Source: an uncultured Acidobacteriaceae bacterium
GTDB lineage: Bacteria; Acidobacteriota; Terriglobia; Terriglobales; Acidobacteriaceae
Direction of reading: 5' to 3'
Assembly: GCA_903904755.1 (NCBI GenBank)
Contig: CAIVDV010000003.1
Span: 1-64,000 of the forward strand
Length of the DNA stretch: 64,000 nucleotides
The position numbers and the translations under genes are program-made. The notes beneath the pieces were generated by a model. The model saw only the letters and a list, made by a program, of their open reading frames with translations. It was not told the origin of the DNA and did not search any database. This document shows, piece after piece, positions 18,072 to 27,255 of the stretch (its first letter is position 1; every line of letters starts with the position of its first letter).

Positions 18072-21000
18072 TTAGAACTCTTCGTTGAGGTCAACCTTGG
18101 GGAGCTCGTCGCCGTCGCGGGCGAAGAGGACATAGAGGGTTGGCAGCAGGAAGATGCCGATGATGAGGTTGGCGAGGAGGCCGCCGACGATGACGATGGC
18201 GAAGGGGCGCTGGGAGTCAGAGCCGATGGCGTGAGAGAGGGCGGCCGGCATGAGGCCGAGGGTGGCGACGAGCATGGTCATCATGATTGGGCGGAGGCGA
18301 AGGACTGCGCCTTCGACTGCGGCTTCGACGATGTGAGCCTGGGTGGATTCTTCCATGCCGCGGCGGTGGGCGCGTAGCTGGTTGATGAACTCGATCATGA
18401 TGACGCCGGTTTGGACGGAGACGCCGAAGAGGGCGAGGAATCCGACGGCGGAGGAGACCGAGAAGTTGGTGTGGGTGAGGAAGAGGGCGAGCGGGCCGCC
18501 GATGGAGGCCATGAGGACGCTGACGAGGATGAGCAGAGCCCACTTGGCGGAGCGGAACATGGTGTAGAGGATGAGGAAGATGACGATGCCGGTGATGGGA
18601 ATGACGATGGCCATGCGCTTGTTGGCGCGCTTCTGGCTTTCGTATTCGCCGGCCCACTCGAGGTGGTAGCCGATGGGGAGTTTGACGTTGTGGTCGACCT
18701 TTTGGATGGCTTCTTCGACGGTGGAGCCGAGGTCGCGGTGTTCGACAGAGTACTTGATGGCGATGTAGCGCTGTCCCTGCTCGCGGTAGATTTCTTCGGC
18801 GCCGTCGTCGAAGGCGGATTGGGTGAGCTGGGCGAGGGAGACCCGTTCGCCGGAGGGTGAGAGGAGGCGGATCTCCTGGATGGCCTCGCGGGTGTCGCGG
18901 TAGTTGGGTTTGTAGCGGAGGGTGACGTCGTAGCGGGCCTCGCCCTGCTGGACCTGGGTGAGGGGGTTGCCGCCGACGGCGGTCTGGATGGCGTCCTGGA
19001 CATCGGCGACATTGATGCCGAAGCGTGCTGCGGCTTCGCGGTCTACGGTGAGGTTGAGGTTGGGCTGGCCGATGATGCGGAAGATGCCGAGGTCGGCGAC
19101 GCCGGGGACGGTGGCCATCTGGTCCTGGATTTCCTGCGCGGTTTTTTCGAGGGTGCGGAGGTCGTCGCCGTAGAGCTTGACGGCGAGCTCGCCTTTGACG
19201 CCGGAGACGGCCTCTTCCATGTTGTCGGAGATGGGCTGGGAGTAATTCCAGAGGACGCCGGGGAATTTGGAGAGTTCCTTGTCGATGGCGGCGATGAGGG
19301 CTTCCTTGTCCTGGTTGAAGACGGGGCGCCATTCCTTTTTAGGCTTGAGGTCGACGAAGTATTCGGTGTTGAAGAAGCCGGCGGTGTCGGTACCGTCGTC
19401 GGGGCGGCCGGTTTGGCTGACGACCTGGGTGACCTCAGGGAAGCTGGCCATGACGAGGCGGGCCTGGTTGGTGAAGTCGATGGAGGAAGTGGGGCCGGTG
19501 GATGGCGCGAGGGTGCCACGGATCCAGATGGAGCCTTCGTCGAGGTGGGGGAGGAATTCCGAGCCGATGGGGCCGCCGAAGGTGAGGTAGATGGCTGCGG
19601 CGAAGAGGATGCCGGAGACGGCGAGGGTGACGCGGGTGTGCCTGATGGCAGCGGTGACGGCGGTGCGGTAGTGGCCGGTGAGCCAGCCGAGAAGGGGATT
19701 TTCCCACTCTTTTGCGCCGTTGCGGAAGAGGATGGAGGCGAGGACCGGGGCGATGATGATGGCGAAGACGAGCGCGCCGATGAGAGCGAAGGTGACGGTC
19801 CAGGCCATGGGCTTGAAGAGGCGGCCTTCGACGGCCTGGAGGGTGAAGATGGGCAGGTAGCTGGCGATGATGATGCCGCGAGCGAAGAAGACGGGGCGCT
19901 GGACCTCGTAGGAGGCGTCGCGGATGCGCTGGATGGGGGTGCGGGTGTCGTTGGCTTTGCCGAAGTGGCGGACGATGTTCTCGATCATGACGACGGAGCC
20001 GTCGACGACCATGCCGAAGTCGAGTGCGCCGAGGGAGAGGAGATTTGCCGGGATGTGGCTGAGGTCGAGGCAGATGGAGGCAAAGAGGAGCGCGAAGGGG
20101 ATGGTGAGGGTGACGATGATGGCGCCGCGGATGTTGCCGAGGAAGAGGAAGAGGATGAGGGAGACGAGGAGGACGCCTTCGAGGAGATTGTGCTCGACGG
20201 TTTCGACGGTGTAGCTGACAAGTTTGGAGCGATCGAGAAAGGGAACGACCTTTACGCCGGGAGGGAGGATGTGCTCGTTCAGCTCGGTGACTTTGTCGTG
20301 GATGCCCTGGAGGACGGGGTCGGAGTCGTCGCCTTTCTGGAGGAGGACGACGCCTTCGACGGTGTCGTCGTTGTCGACGATGGAGCCGTCGGGGCGGTGG
20401 GTGGAGCGGCCGATTTGACCGAGGCGGATTTTGGGGCCCTGCTCGACGGTGGCGATGTCGCGGATGCGGAGGGCGGTGCCGTTCTGGGTTTTGATGACTG
20501 TGTTTTCAATGTCGGCGACGGAGTTGAAGAGGCCGAGGGACTGGACGTTGATTTGCTGGGCGCCCTGCTCAATGAAGCTGCCGCCGCCGTTGGAGTTGTT
20601 GTTGGCGATTTGCTGCTCGATTTGGGAGAGGCTGAGGCCGTAGCCGACGAGTTTGTCGGGGTCGATCTTGATTTGGTACTCGCGGGTGGGGCCGCCGAAG
20701 CTGGCGACGTCGACGACGCCTTTGACGCTCTTGAACTGCTTTTCCAGCGTCCAGTCTTCGAGGGATTTCTTCTCCATGACGTCGTAGGCGGGGTTGGTGG
20801 ACTCGAGGGTGTACCAGAAGATTTGGCCGACGGGTGACCAGTCGGTACCCATTTGGGGCTGGAGGCCGGCGGGGAGGCTGACCTGGTTGAGGCGCTCGAG
20901 GACGTGCTCGCGGTTGACGTCGCTGGTGGTGTTGTCCTCAAAGATGAGCATGAGGCTGGAGATGCCGGCAAGCGAGCTGGAGCGGAGATGGGCGAGGCGA

Positions 21001-21230
21001 GGGATGCCGCCCATCTGGATTTCAATGGGGATGGTGACCTGGCGCTCGATTTCCTCGGCGGAGCGTCCGGGCCATTGGGTGATGATTTGGACGTAGTTGT
21101 TGGCGACGTCGGGGTAGGCCTCAATGGGGAGGCCGCGGAAGGCTATGACGCCCCAGATGGTGAGGGCGAGGACGCCACCGAGGATGAGCCATCGACTCTT
21201 GAGGGCGAAGTTGACGAGGGCACGGATCAC
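18072..21230 (-). CDS. HME-RND efflux pump inner-membrane subunit (CzcA-like)
   Basis: A 1052-residue resistance-nodulation-division proton antiporter of the heavy-metal group. The fourth transmembrane helix carries DFGMVVDGSVVMIEN, close to the DFG-x-x-VDGAVV-x-x-EN signature of CzcA-type (Co/Zn/Cd or Ni/Co) pumps and unlike CusA-type sequences. Two large periplasmic loops and about 12 helices are expected at this length. The GTG start overlaps the adaptor stop by 4 bp. It would move divalent cations from periplasm or cytoplasm out through the outer-membrane partner; the exact metal is inference. Confidence 0.92.
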   Translation of the reverse strand: MIRALVNFALKSRWLILGGVLALTIWGVIAFRGLPIEAYPDVANNYVQIITQWPGRSAEEIERQVTIPIEIQMGGIPRLAHLRSSSLAGISSLMLIFEDNTTSDVNREHVLERLNQVSLPAGLQPQMGTDWSPVGQIFWYTLESTNPAYDVMEKKSLEDWTLEKQFKSVKGVVDVASFGGPTREYQIKIDPDKLVGYGLSLSQIEQQIANNNSNGGGSFIEQGAQQINVQSLGLFNSVADIENTVIKTQNGTALRIRDIATVEQGPKIRLGQIGRSTHRPDGSIVDNDDTVEGVVLLQKGDDSDPVLQGIHDKVTELNEHILPPGVKVVPFLDRSKLVSYTVETVEHNLLEGVLLVSLILFLFLGNIRGAIIVTLTIPFALLFASICLDLSHIPANLLSLGALDFGMVVDGSVVMIENIVRHFGKANDTRTPIQRIRDASYEVQRPVFFARGIIIASYLPIFTLQAVEGRLFKPMAWTVTFALIGALVFAIIIAPVLASILFRNGAKEWENPLLGWLTGHYRTAVTAAIRHTRVTLAVSGILFAAAIYLTFGGPIGSEFLPHLDEGSIWIRGTLAPSTGPTSSIDFTNQARLVMASFPEVTQVVSQTGRPDDGTDTAGFFNTEYFVDLKPKKEWRPVFNQDKEALIAAIDKELSKFPGVLWNYSQPISDNMEEAVSGVKGELAVKLYGDDLRTLEKTAQEIQDQMATVPGVADLGIFRIIGQPNLNLTVDREAAARFGINVADVQDAIQTAVGGNPLTQVQQGEARYDVTLRYKPNYRDTREAIQEIRLLSPSGERVSLAQLTQSAFDDGAEEIYREQGQRYIAIKYSVEHRDLGSTVEEAIQKVDHNVKLPIGYHLEWAGEYESQKRANKRMAIVIPITGIVIFLILYTMFRSAKWALLILVSVLMASIGGPLALFLTHTNFSVSSAVGFLALFGVSVQTGVIMIEFINQLRAHRRGMEESTQAHIVEAAVEGAVLRLRPIMMTMLVATLGLMPAALSHAIGSDSQRPFAIVIVGGLLANLIIGIFLLPTLYVLFARDGDELPKVDLNEEF

Positions 21231-22378
21231 TGGGTCACCGCGCTTTCAAGGGAGAGGGCGTTGGTGACGACCTGGGTGCCGAGGGCGATGCCGTCGAGGA
21301 TTTCCTGCCGACCATCGGGGAGGATACGTCCGCCATGGACGGCGGTGCGCTTGAATTGGGCGTCGCCGGCGGGAACGAAGACCCAGTCGCGGTCGTGGAG
21401 ATGGAGGACGGCGGTGGCGGGGATGACGGCGTGGGTTTCCGGGGTACGGCTGGCGAAGGTGGCGGTGACGAACATGCCGAGCTTGAGGAAGCCGGGGTTT
21501 GCGACTTCGAGACGGACCTTTGCTGTGCGCAGGGTGGGGTCAAGGACGGGGCCGATATCGGAGACGCGGCCGGTGAGGAGCTTGTCAGGGTATGCGTTGA
21601 CGTGGATTTTGGCAGACTGGCCGAGCTGGAGCTTGGCGAGGTCGTTTTCGTAGACGTCGCAGAGGATCCAGACGGAGGACAGGTCGGCGATGGTGAAGGC
21701 GGTTGCGGAGCCGGAGTAGGTGACGCCGGCGGCGGCGGAGTTGGTGACATTTTGGGCGATGACGACGCCGGAGGTGGGGGCGTAGACGGGGACGAGGTTG
21801 CCGGGGTGGGATTTGTCGAGGCCGAGGGTGTGGAGTTGCTCCTCGGCGGCGGTGAGGGTGGATTTGGCGTCCTGCTCGTTGGCTTCAGCCTGTTCGAGCT
21901 GGGACTGGGGGATGGCGCCGTGTTCGAGGAGGTCTTTGGCGCGGGCGAGGGCCTGGGAGGCGAGGCGCTCATCGTTGGTGGCGCGGCGGAAGACGTCAAA
22001 AGCGTTGGTGGCGTCGGGGCTTTGGATCTTCATCATGAGGTCGCCTTTGTTGACGGAGTCGTCGAGGCGGGCGTGGATTTCGACGACGCGGCCTGAGGCG
22101 AGGGAGATGACGGGGATTTCGCGGGCGATGTCGGGGGTGACGGAGCCGGTGGCGTTAAGCTCCGACGGGGCTTCGAGCTTGCCGGCGGAGAGAGTGGGGA
22201 ACTGGCTGAGCTTGGCCTTGTCTACGGTGACGAGGTTCATGTCGGTGACGTGGGTGACCTGGGCGGCTGGGGGCGCGGTGTCGCCGGCCGGTTCTGTTTT
22301 GCAGCCGGAGAGGGATGGGGTGACGAGCAGGGCCGCGAGGGCGGGGAGGAAGACGAGATTGCGGGAGTTGGTGGTCAT
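21227..22378 (-). CDS. RND periplasmic adaptor lipoprotein (CzcB/CusB-like)
   Basis: A 383-residue membrane fusion protein linking the pump to its outer-membrane channel. The N-terminus has a lipobox (SLSGC), so it is probably lipid-anchored. Domains in order: beta-barrel/lipoyl half with ASGRVVEIHARLDDSVNKGD, an alpha-helical hairpin (ALARAKDLLEHGAIPQSQLE), the second lipoyl half with VYAPTSGVVIAQNV, and a C-terminal beta-barrel. ATGA and GTGA overlaps couple it to both neighbours. Confidence 0.92.
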   Translation of the reverse strand: MTTNSRNLVFLPALAALLVTPSLSGCKTEPAGDTAPPAAQVTHVTDMNLVTVDKAKLSQFPTLSAGKLEAPSELNATGSVTPDIAREIPVISLASGRVVEIHARLDDSVNKGDLMMKIQSPDATNAFDVFRRATNDERLASQALARAKDLLEHGAIPQSQLEQAEANEQDAKSTLTAAEEQLHTLGLDKSHPGNLVPVYAPTSGVVIAQNVTNSAAAGVTYSGSATAFTIADLSSVWILCDVYENDLAKLQLGQSAKIHVNAYPDKLLTGRVSDIGPVLDPTLRTAKVRLEVANPGFLKLGMFVTATFASRTPETHAVIPATAVLHLHDRDWVFVPAGDAQFKRTAVHGGRILPDGRQEILDGIALGTQVVTNALSLESAVTQ

Positions 22379-23661
22379 TGAATTACCTCGCGTCCAACGG
22401 CGAGATTCAGCTGACTGACTGCCGTTTTGTAAGAGCCGATGAGTTGCAGATAGGCGAGCTGGACCTGGCGATAGTCGCTTTGCGCGTTGAGGAAGTCCAT
22501 GAGGGATGCGCCGCCGTGCTGCCAGGCATAGGTGACGGTGTCGCGGACACGGGTGGCCTGGTCGAGATAGTGGGCCTTGTAGGGGGTGAGCAGGGCGATG
22601 GAGGAGCGGACCTGCTGCCAGGAGGAATCAACGTCGGCGAAGACCTGGGCGCGGGCGGCATCAGAGAGCTGTCGGCTGCGGTCGATATCGATGAGGGTAC
22701 GCCTTTTTTCGCCCTGGTTGCGGTCGAAGATGCGCAGAGGGATGTTGACGCTGAGGCCGAGGGTGTTTTTGTCGTTGGGGTTGTTGAAGGAGGGATTGAA
22801 GGTTTCCCATGCGCTGAGGGTGGGGTCGGTGGAGCCGTTGGCCTGAGCGAGTTTGTGGTTGGTTTCGGAGAGGGTGATGGCGTCGAGAGCGGCGCGGAGG
22901 TCGGGGCGCGAGTCGAGAGCGGTCTGGTGGAAGGTTTCGATGTCGGGAAGGGCAGAGAGCTCTGGGGCAAAGTCGAAGGGGCCATCGACGTCGAAGGAGT
23001 CGGTGGGGGTGCGGTCGTTGAGGAGCTGGAGGAGCTGGATTTTGGAGGTGCGGAGGTTGACGGTGGCCGATTCGAGTTCGGACTCGTATTGAACGCGCTG
23101 GAGTTCAATGCGGTCGAGGTCGATTTGGGCGAGGTCTCCGGCGCGGAAGCGGTCGCGGCTGATGGCGATGAGCTTGTCGTAGTAGTCGAGGTCAGCAGTG
23201 GCGAGCTTGAGGGTGGCCTTGGCCTGGAGGGTTTGCAGGAAGGCGAGGCGGAGGGTGAACTCGAGATTGCGCTGGAGGTCGTCGTGCTGGTCACTTGCGA
23301 CGCGGGTGGTGTCTTTGGCGGCCTGGAGGCGGAGTTCGCGTTTGCGGTCGCGTTCGTGGAGATAGCTGAGGGTGGACTGGAGCTGGGTGGAGGAGAGGGG
23401 TTGCCAGACGCCATGGTAAGGAGCGAGCTGGGTTCCGTCGTTGGCGAAGGTGAATTGTGGGTTGGGGCGCAGGAAGGCGGTAGCCTCGGCAGCGCGGGAT
23501 TCGTCGAGGGCGAGTGCGTCGGCACGGAGTGCGGGGTTGGCGGCTTGAAAGCGTGCCTTGACCTGTTCCCACGAAAGGGGGGATGGTGACTGCGCGCAGA
23601 GCGCAGTGGTGCCCACGAGAAGGAGCATTGCTGCACCAACGGGGCGAAGAAATCGCATCAT
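22375..23661 (-). CDS. TolC-family outer-membrane efflux protein (CzcC-like)
   Basis: A 428-residue outer-membrane channel of the metal RND type. Signal peptide MMRFLRPVGAAMLLLVGTT is followed by two TolC-type repeats rich in long helices (RDRFRAGDLAQIDLDRIELQ and AWQHGGASLMDFLNAQSDYR are typical). It is the first subunit gene of the efflux operon; the stop overlaps the adaptor start (ATGA). ATG 23661 starts a clean signal peptide; the upstream extension of 15 residues is not family-like. Confidence 0.92.
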   Translation of the reverse strand: MMRFLRPVGAAMLLLVGTTALCAQSPSPLSWEQVKARFQAANPALRADALALDESRAAEATAFLRPNPQFTFANDGTQLAPYHGVWQPLSSTQLQSTLSYLHERDRKRELRLQAAKDTTRVASDQHDDLQRNLEFTLRLAFLQTLQAKATLKLATADLDYYDKLIAISRDRFRAGDLAQIDLDRIELQRVQYESELESATVNLRTSKIQLLQLLNDRTPTDSFDVDGPFDFAPELSALPDIETFHQTALDSRPDLRAALDAITLSETNHKLAQANGSTDPTLSAWETFNPSFNNPNDKNTLGLSVNIPLRIFDRNQGEKRRTLIDIDRSRQLSDAARAQVFADVDSSWQQVRSSIALLTPYKAHYLDQATRVRDTVTYAWQHGGASLMDFLNAQSDYRQVQLAYLQLIGSYKTAVSQLNLAVGREVIQ

Positions 23662-23756
23662 GCGAGACCTCGTAGGTTTGGGTGGCCCTGGGAAACGCCA
23701 AGGCACAGAACAATATTGGGTTTACTGGATACAGACGCGCGCGGGGAGGGGAGGGT

Positions 23757-24143
23757 TTACGCCTGGGGTGGCGGGCGGGCGGCGTGCGCGGGAGAAAAGC
23801 CGGGTGCGCCAGTGGTGCTGGGCTGCGCGGGGAGGAGGAGAGCCAACTGCGGGAGCAGGGGCTGGGTCAGGGGAGCCGGGACGGTGTAGAGAGCCGGGTG
23901 GACGGCGAGGTGCCTGTGTGTGCCGTCTGAGGCTTTGCGGAGGAGGGTATCGGTCTCTGCGGGGTTTTGCGCGGAGACGAGATCGTCACTCATGGAGATG
24001 ACGGGTAGGAGGAGAAGAAGAACCATAGCCAGGGTAAGAGCCTGGCGGGTGCGCGAGGATCCGGCGCGGCCGTGACGAATCCACAGGCCGACGAGAAGAA
24101 GCGAAACCGTGAGCCACAAAAGGTTTAGCGATAGCTCGAGCAT
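23757..24143 (-). CDS. Small two-helix membrane protein, unknown
   Basis: A 128-residue protein with an N-terminal transmembrane helix (about residues 5-21), a short basic cytoplasmic stretch, a second helix (about 35-50), then SDDLVSAQNPAETDTLLRK and a Pro/Ala-rich tail. I do not recognise the family. It is 95 nt upstream of the efflux operon on the same strand and probably its first gene, so a role in metal response or pump assembly is possible but unproven. Confidence 0.65.
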   Translation of the reverse strand: MLELSLNLLWLTVSLLLVGLWIRHGRAGSSRTRQALTLAMVLLLLLPVISMSDDLVSAQNPAETDTLLRKASDGTHRHLAVHPALYTVPAPLTQPLLPQLALLLPAQPSTTGAPGFSPAHAARPPPQA

Positions 24144-24306
24144 CCTTGACTATGGTAGCGCAGAGTGGGCTGGTGTGTGTGAAGGGATGGTAGCAAGGGG
24201 TCGGGAGGTTTTCAACAGGGGGCGGTTGGGCGAGGGCGATTTGGGGGGTGGGAAAGATTGACCAACGGGAGTGGGCAACGATATGATTGGAGAGTTGACG
24301 ATTCAT

Positions 24307-24380
24307 TGCCCTCTCGTTCAATGGTAGGACAGCTGCCTCTGGAGCAGCCTATCGGGGTTCGAATCCCTGGGGGGCAGCCA
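24307..24380 (+). tRNA. tRNA-Gln (anticodon CTG)
   Basis: A complete 74-nt cloverleaf. The acceptor arm is TGCCCTC with GGGGGCA; the D arm is GTTC with GGAC; the anticodon arm GCTGC with GCAGC encloses CTCTGGA, giving anticodon CTG; the T arm encloses TTCGAAT. The discriminator is G and CCA is encoded. Acceptor pairing uses one G-U. Confidence 0.96.
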
Positions 24381-24401
24381 AATCCTTGAAAAGATTGTAG
24401 A

Positions 24402-24430
24402 AAGGCCCGGCCAAACGGCTGGGCCTTTTT
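24402..24430 (+). terminator. Terminator after tRNA-Gln
   Basis: AAGGCCCGGCC (24402-24412) pairs with GGCTGGGCCTT (24417-24427), 11 bp with one G-U, loop AAAC, followed by T residues. It lies 21 nt after the tRNA. Confidence 0.8.
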
Positions 24431-24469
24431 GCGTTTGGGGTGAGGTGAGGGGAGTTGGAGGGAACGAGA

Positions 24470-24496
24470 AAGGCCGCCCGGAGAGGGCGGCCTTTT
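24470..24496. terminator. Bidirectional terminator hairpin
   Basis: AAGGCCGCCC (24470-24479) and GGGCGGCCTT (24485-24494) form a perfect 10-bp stem with A-rich and T-rich flanks, so it can stop transcription from either side. It lies 22 nt past the stop of the minus-strand Big-repeat gene. Confidence 0.75.
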
Positions 24497-24518
24497 GGGT
24501 TGGAGCGGGTTTGGGAGC

Positions 24519-26159
24519 CTAGTAGAAGATGGCTCCGATGGAGGCATTTCCACTGAGGGTGACGGTGCAGGTGGGCGAGTCGAGCAGAGTCTTGCCGGCT
24601 GCGGGTGTGCAAGCGACGCCGCCGCCGACGCCATCGCCGGAGGACCAGCCGCCGAAGCCGGCGCCGGTGGGTGACTCGGTGATGGTAATGGTGGAGCCGG
24701 TCTCGTAGGTTCCGGTGCAGACCGAACCGCCAGAGCCGGACCAGCCGGGGCCACAGTGGATGAGGTTGGGGGTGCCGGTGTCAGAGGGCGCGGTGACCAG
24801 CCAAGTGGTGTTGTTTTCGCCGGCGTTGTAGATGGTGATGGTGGCGAATTGGGGATGAGCAACAGCCTGCTCGCAGACGCCGCTTGCGGCCTGGCAGGTG
24901 AAGGTATTGGGGGAGGAGATGACCACGGTGCCGTCGGGGTTGGTGGCTTCGGCAAAGATATTGGTAAAGCCGGTGTATCCCTGTGAGGTAGCCAAGCCGC
25001 CGGATTCGCCTGGGGTGCCACTGGAGTTGATGGATGCGACTTCCGGCAGGCTTGAGATCCAGGTGACCGAGTCGGTGATGTCGCGCACGGTGGGCGTGAC
25101 CGAATAGGTTCCGAATGCGAGGAATTGTCCGGTCATGCCCTTGTTGGAAACGGTGATGTTTCCGGGCACAATCTGGATGGAGAGCAGTGGCTCGGTTGCC
25201 GCACCGATGACGACCGTGTAGCCAGCAGAGGCGACGATTTTGCTGTTGTCCTTGTTGGTGTAGATGGCCTGGATGGTGGCGGAGCCGTTGCCCGCCGCAG
25301 TGACGAGGCCCGGAGTGCCGCTGCCGACGTTGCCGACGGTGGCGACTGCGGTGTTGGAAGAGGACCAGGTGACCTGGTCAGTGACATCGAATTGGAGGCC
25401 GGCCGAGCCCTCAGTTCCGAGGACGAAGAACTGGGTTTGCTGTGCGGCTGCAGTGGCAGCCTGGCTGGCGGGATATACGGCGAGCGCGGTGACCTGCTCA
25501 GTGTTTCCGCCGAGGACGGTGAATTGAGCACTGCCGGTTACCGCGGTTTTATCGGTGTTGATATAGATGGCGGTGATGGCGGTGGTGCCCTGGCTGACTG
25601 CGGTGGCAAGGCCAGCGTTGGAGATGGTGGCAATCTGGATGCTTGCGGAGCTCCAGGTGACCTGGCCGGTGACGTCGAGGGTAGCGCCGGAGGTGGTGGT
25701 GCCGATGGCGATGAACTGCGAGGTTTGTCCCGGCGAGGCGACGGACTGGGAGTTGGGGAGGATGCTGACGGAAGCGATGCTGCCGCCGCCACCTCCGCCG
25801 CCGCCGGTGACCGTGATGGTTGCGCTAGCGGTGACCGGGCCGGCATAGCCCTTTGCAGTACCGGTAATGGTGGTAGTGCCGGCGCTGACGGCGGTAACTA
25901 CACCGGATGCGCTGACAGTGGCCACGCCAGTGATGGCGCTGGTCCAGGTGGTGAGCGCGGTAACGTCTCCCGTCTTAGGATGCTGCGCGTTGCCGAATGT
26001 ACCCGTGGCAGTCATCTGGAGGGTGGGGCCGCCGACGACCAGCGATGCAGAGGTTGGAGAAAGCGTAATGGAGTCAAGCCCTGAGTTGACGGAGCAACTG
26101 CTCAACCCGATGACAAGGCAGAGGAGGGAAACGACCCATAGTGAGCGGCGAACGAGCAT
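24519..26159 (-). CDS. Lipoprotein with bacterial Ig-like (Big2) repeats
   Basis: A 546-residue surface or secreted protein. The signal ends in a lipobox (GLSSC). Four to five Big2-like domains follow, each with a V-x-ATIS/ATV-SA-G-x-ATA-x-GTTTI-type core (VATVSASGVVTAVSAGTTTI; IATISNAGLATAVSQGTTAI; VATVGNVGSGTPGLVTAAG). A run of eight glycines separates repeats 1 and 2, and the C-terminal module has four to six cysteines and ends in a GGWSSGDGVGG-type segment. Role unknown; such repeats are common in adhesins. The start is set by AGGAG, which abuts the first ATG (26165) but sits 6 nt before the second (26159). Confidence 0.82.
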   Translation of the reverse strand: MLVRRSLWVVSLLCLVIGLSSCSVNSGLDSITLSPTSASLVVGGPTLQMTATGTFGNAQHPKTGDVTALTTWTSAITGVATVSASGVVTAVSAGTTTITGTAKGYAGPVTASATITVTGGGGGGGGSIASVSILPNSQSVASPGQTSQFIAIGTTTSGATLDVTGQVTWSSASIQIATISNAGLATAVSQGTTAITAIYINTDKTAVTGSAQFTVLGGNTEQVTALAVYPASQAATAAAQQTQFFVLGTEGSAGLQFDVTDQVTWSSSNTAVATVGNVGSGTPGLVTAAGNGSATIQAIYTNKDNSKIVASAGYTVVIGAATEPLLSIQIVPGNITVSNKGMTGQFLAFGTYSVTPTVRDITDSVTWISSLPEVASINSSGTPGESGGLATSQGYTGFTNIFAEATNPDGTVVISSPNTFTCQAASGVCEQAVAHPQFATITIYNAGENNTTWLVTAPSDTGTPNLIHCGPGWSGSGGSVCTGTYETGSTITITESPTGAGFGGWSSGDGVGGGVACTPAAGKTLLDSPTCTVTLSGNASIGAIFY

Positions 26160-26221
26160 GTGCATCTCCTGGCGAATAGAAACCGTTGCGCGGAGTCCCC
26201 TGGCGGGGAGTTTCCACTCGG

Positions 26222-26265
26222 CTTAAACCGGATTCCGCGAGATACGTGGAATCCGCGAGTTTAAG
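26222..26265. repeat. Nested inverted repeat upstream of the Big-repeat gene
   Basis: Outer arms CTTAAAC (26222-26228) and GTTTAAG (26259-26265) enclose inner arms GGATTCC (26230-26236) and GGAATCC (26248-26254). It lies 63 nt upstream of the lipoprotein start, between two minus-strand genes. No T-run follows, so an operator or leader structure is as likely as a terminator. Confidence 0.5.
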
Positions 26266-26426
26266 TCGAATCATGCCCATTGTATCCGGCAGCGGGGATA
26301 CGGGCGCGGAAATTCGTGCGTGAATTATAAGAGTTGTTCAGTGCTAGTTACCAGAGACGTTAACGGGATTTGGTTTGGGCGAGGAGTGAGTTTTGCGGGA
26401 TGGGTATTCGTGAAAGTTTTTTTGGC

Positions 26427-27125
26427 TCAGATGAGGGGTGTGTCTGACCAGCCTTCGGCGACGAAACGGTATCCGACCCATGGTTCAGTCTGTATATATT
26501 GCTTTCCGGTTTCGGCTTCGAGCTTTTTGCGAAGTTGTCCGATGAAGACGCGCAGGTACTCCGGCTGATGGATGGAGTTGCCACCCCAGATAGCGGTGAG
26601 CAGAGCGCGGTGGGTGACGACTTTGCCTTCGTGGCGGGCGAGGTGGACGATGAGTTCGAATTCCTTGGGGGTGAGGTGTATTGGGATTCCCTGGACGGTG
26701 ATGGAGTGGGCGATGGCATCGATGACGAAGTCGCCGGCCTCGATGGTGGCGGCGGAACGCTCAGGGGCGCGGCGGAGGTGGGCGCGGATGCGGGCGAGGA
26801 GTTCGTGGTTGCTGAAGGGCTTGGTGACGTAGTCGTCAGCGCCGGCGTCGAGGGCTTCGACCTTGGAGCGCTCGTGATCGCGGACGGAGAGTACGAGGAT
26901 GGGGGTGGCGGCGGTGGCGCGGATGGCGCGGCAGACGTCCACGCCGGTCATGGTGGGCATCATGAGGTCGGTGATGACGAGGTCGGGCGCCCACTCGCGG
27001 TAGATCTGGATGCCTTCTTCGGGGTCGTTTGCGGTACGGACGCTGTATCCCTGGGCGGTGAGTGAGGCGCGGAGGACGCGTGTGATCTGGGTTTCGTCGT
27101 CGATGATGAGGATGCGTCCGGGCAA
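26427..27125 (-). CDS. OmpR/PhoB-family response regulator (KdpE-like)
   Basis: A 232-residue two-component regulator: receiver domain (residues 1-118, acidic pair IIDDE, phospho-acceptor in VITDLMMP, Asp53, and conserved lysine in YVTKPFS) and a winged-helix DNA-binding domain (about 130-225, HLTPKEFELIVHLARHEGKV). The sequence is most like KdpE. The start is TTG, supported by GGAGG six nt upstream. It is divergent from a KdpD-like kinase, with 130 bp between them; no kdpFABC genes lie in the window. Confidence 0.9.
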   Translation of the reverse strand: MPGRILIIDDETQITRVLRASLTAQGYSVRTANDPEEGIQIYREWAPDLVITDLMMPTMTGVDVCRAIRATAATPILVLSVRDHERSKVEALDAGADDYVTKPFSNHELLARIRAHLRRAPERSAATIEAGDFVIDAIAHSITVQGIPIHLTPKEFELIVHLARHEGKVVTHRALLTAIWGGNSIHQPEYLRVFIGQLRKKLEAETGKQYIQTEPWVGYRFVAEGWSDTPLI

Positions 27126-27255
27126 GGGGTACCTCCAGCGGGTTACATCCTTTATTACAGCACTGCGGGGGCGGGTGGGCCTTTACGATTTCCTTATTGC
27201 TTCGAGGGTGGCGTGTTGGGATGGTGGGCCGGGTGAGGCGCTATGATGCCTAGCT

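Noticed and set aside
22378-23589. Long open frame on the plus strand (403 codons) opposite the TolC-like gene
   Set aside because: Acid- and Gly/Val-rich composition produced by the GC-rich antisense strand; no motif, signal or ribosome site. Many similar frames occur opposite murQ, carB, the RND pump, hemA and mutS and were all left out.
24307-24380. tRNA-Gln as an integration site
   Set aside because: No integrase gene, no repeat of the tRNA 3' end nearby and no change in gene content on either side.
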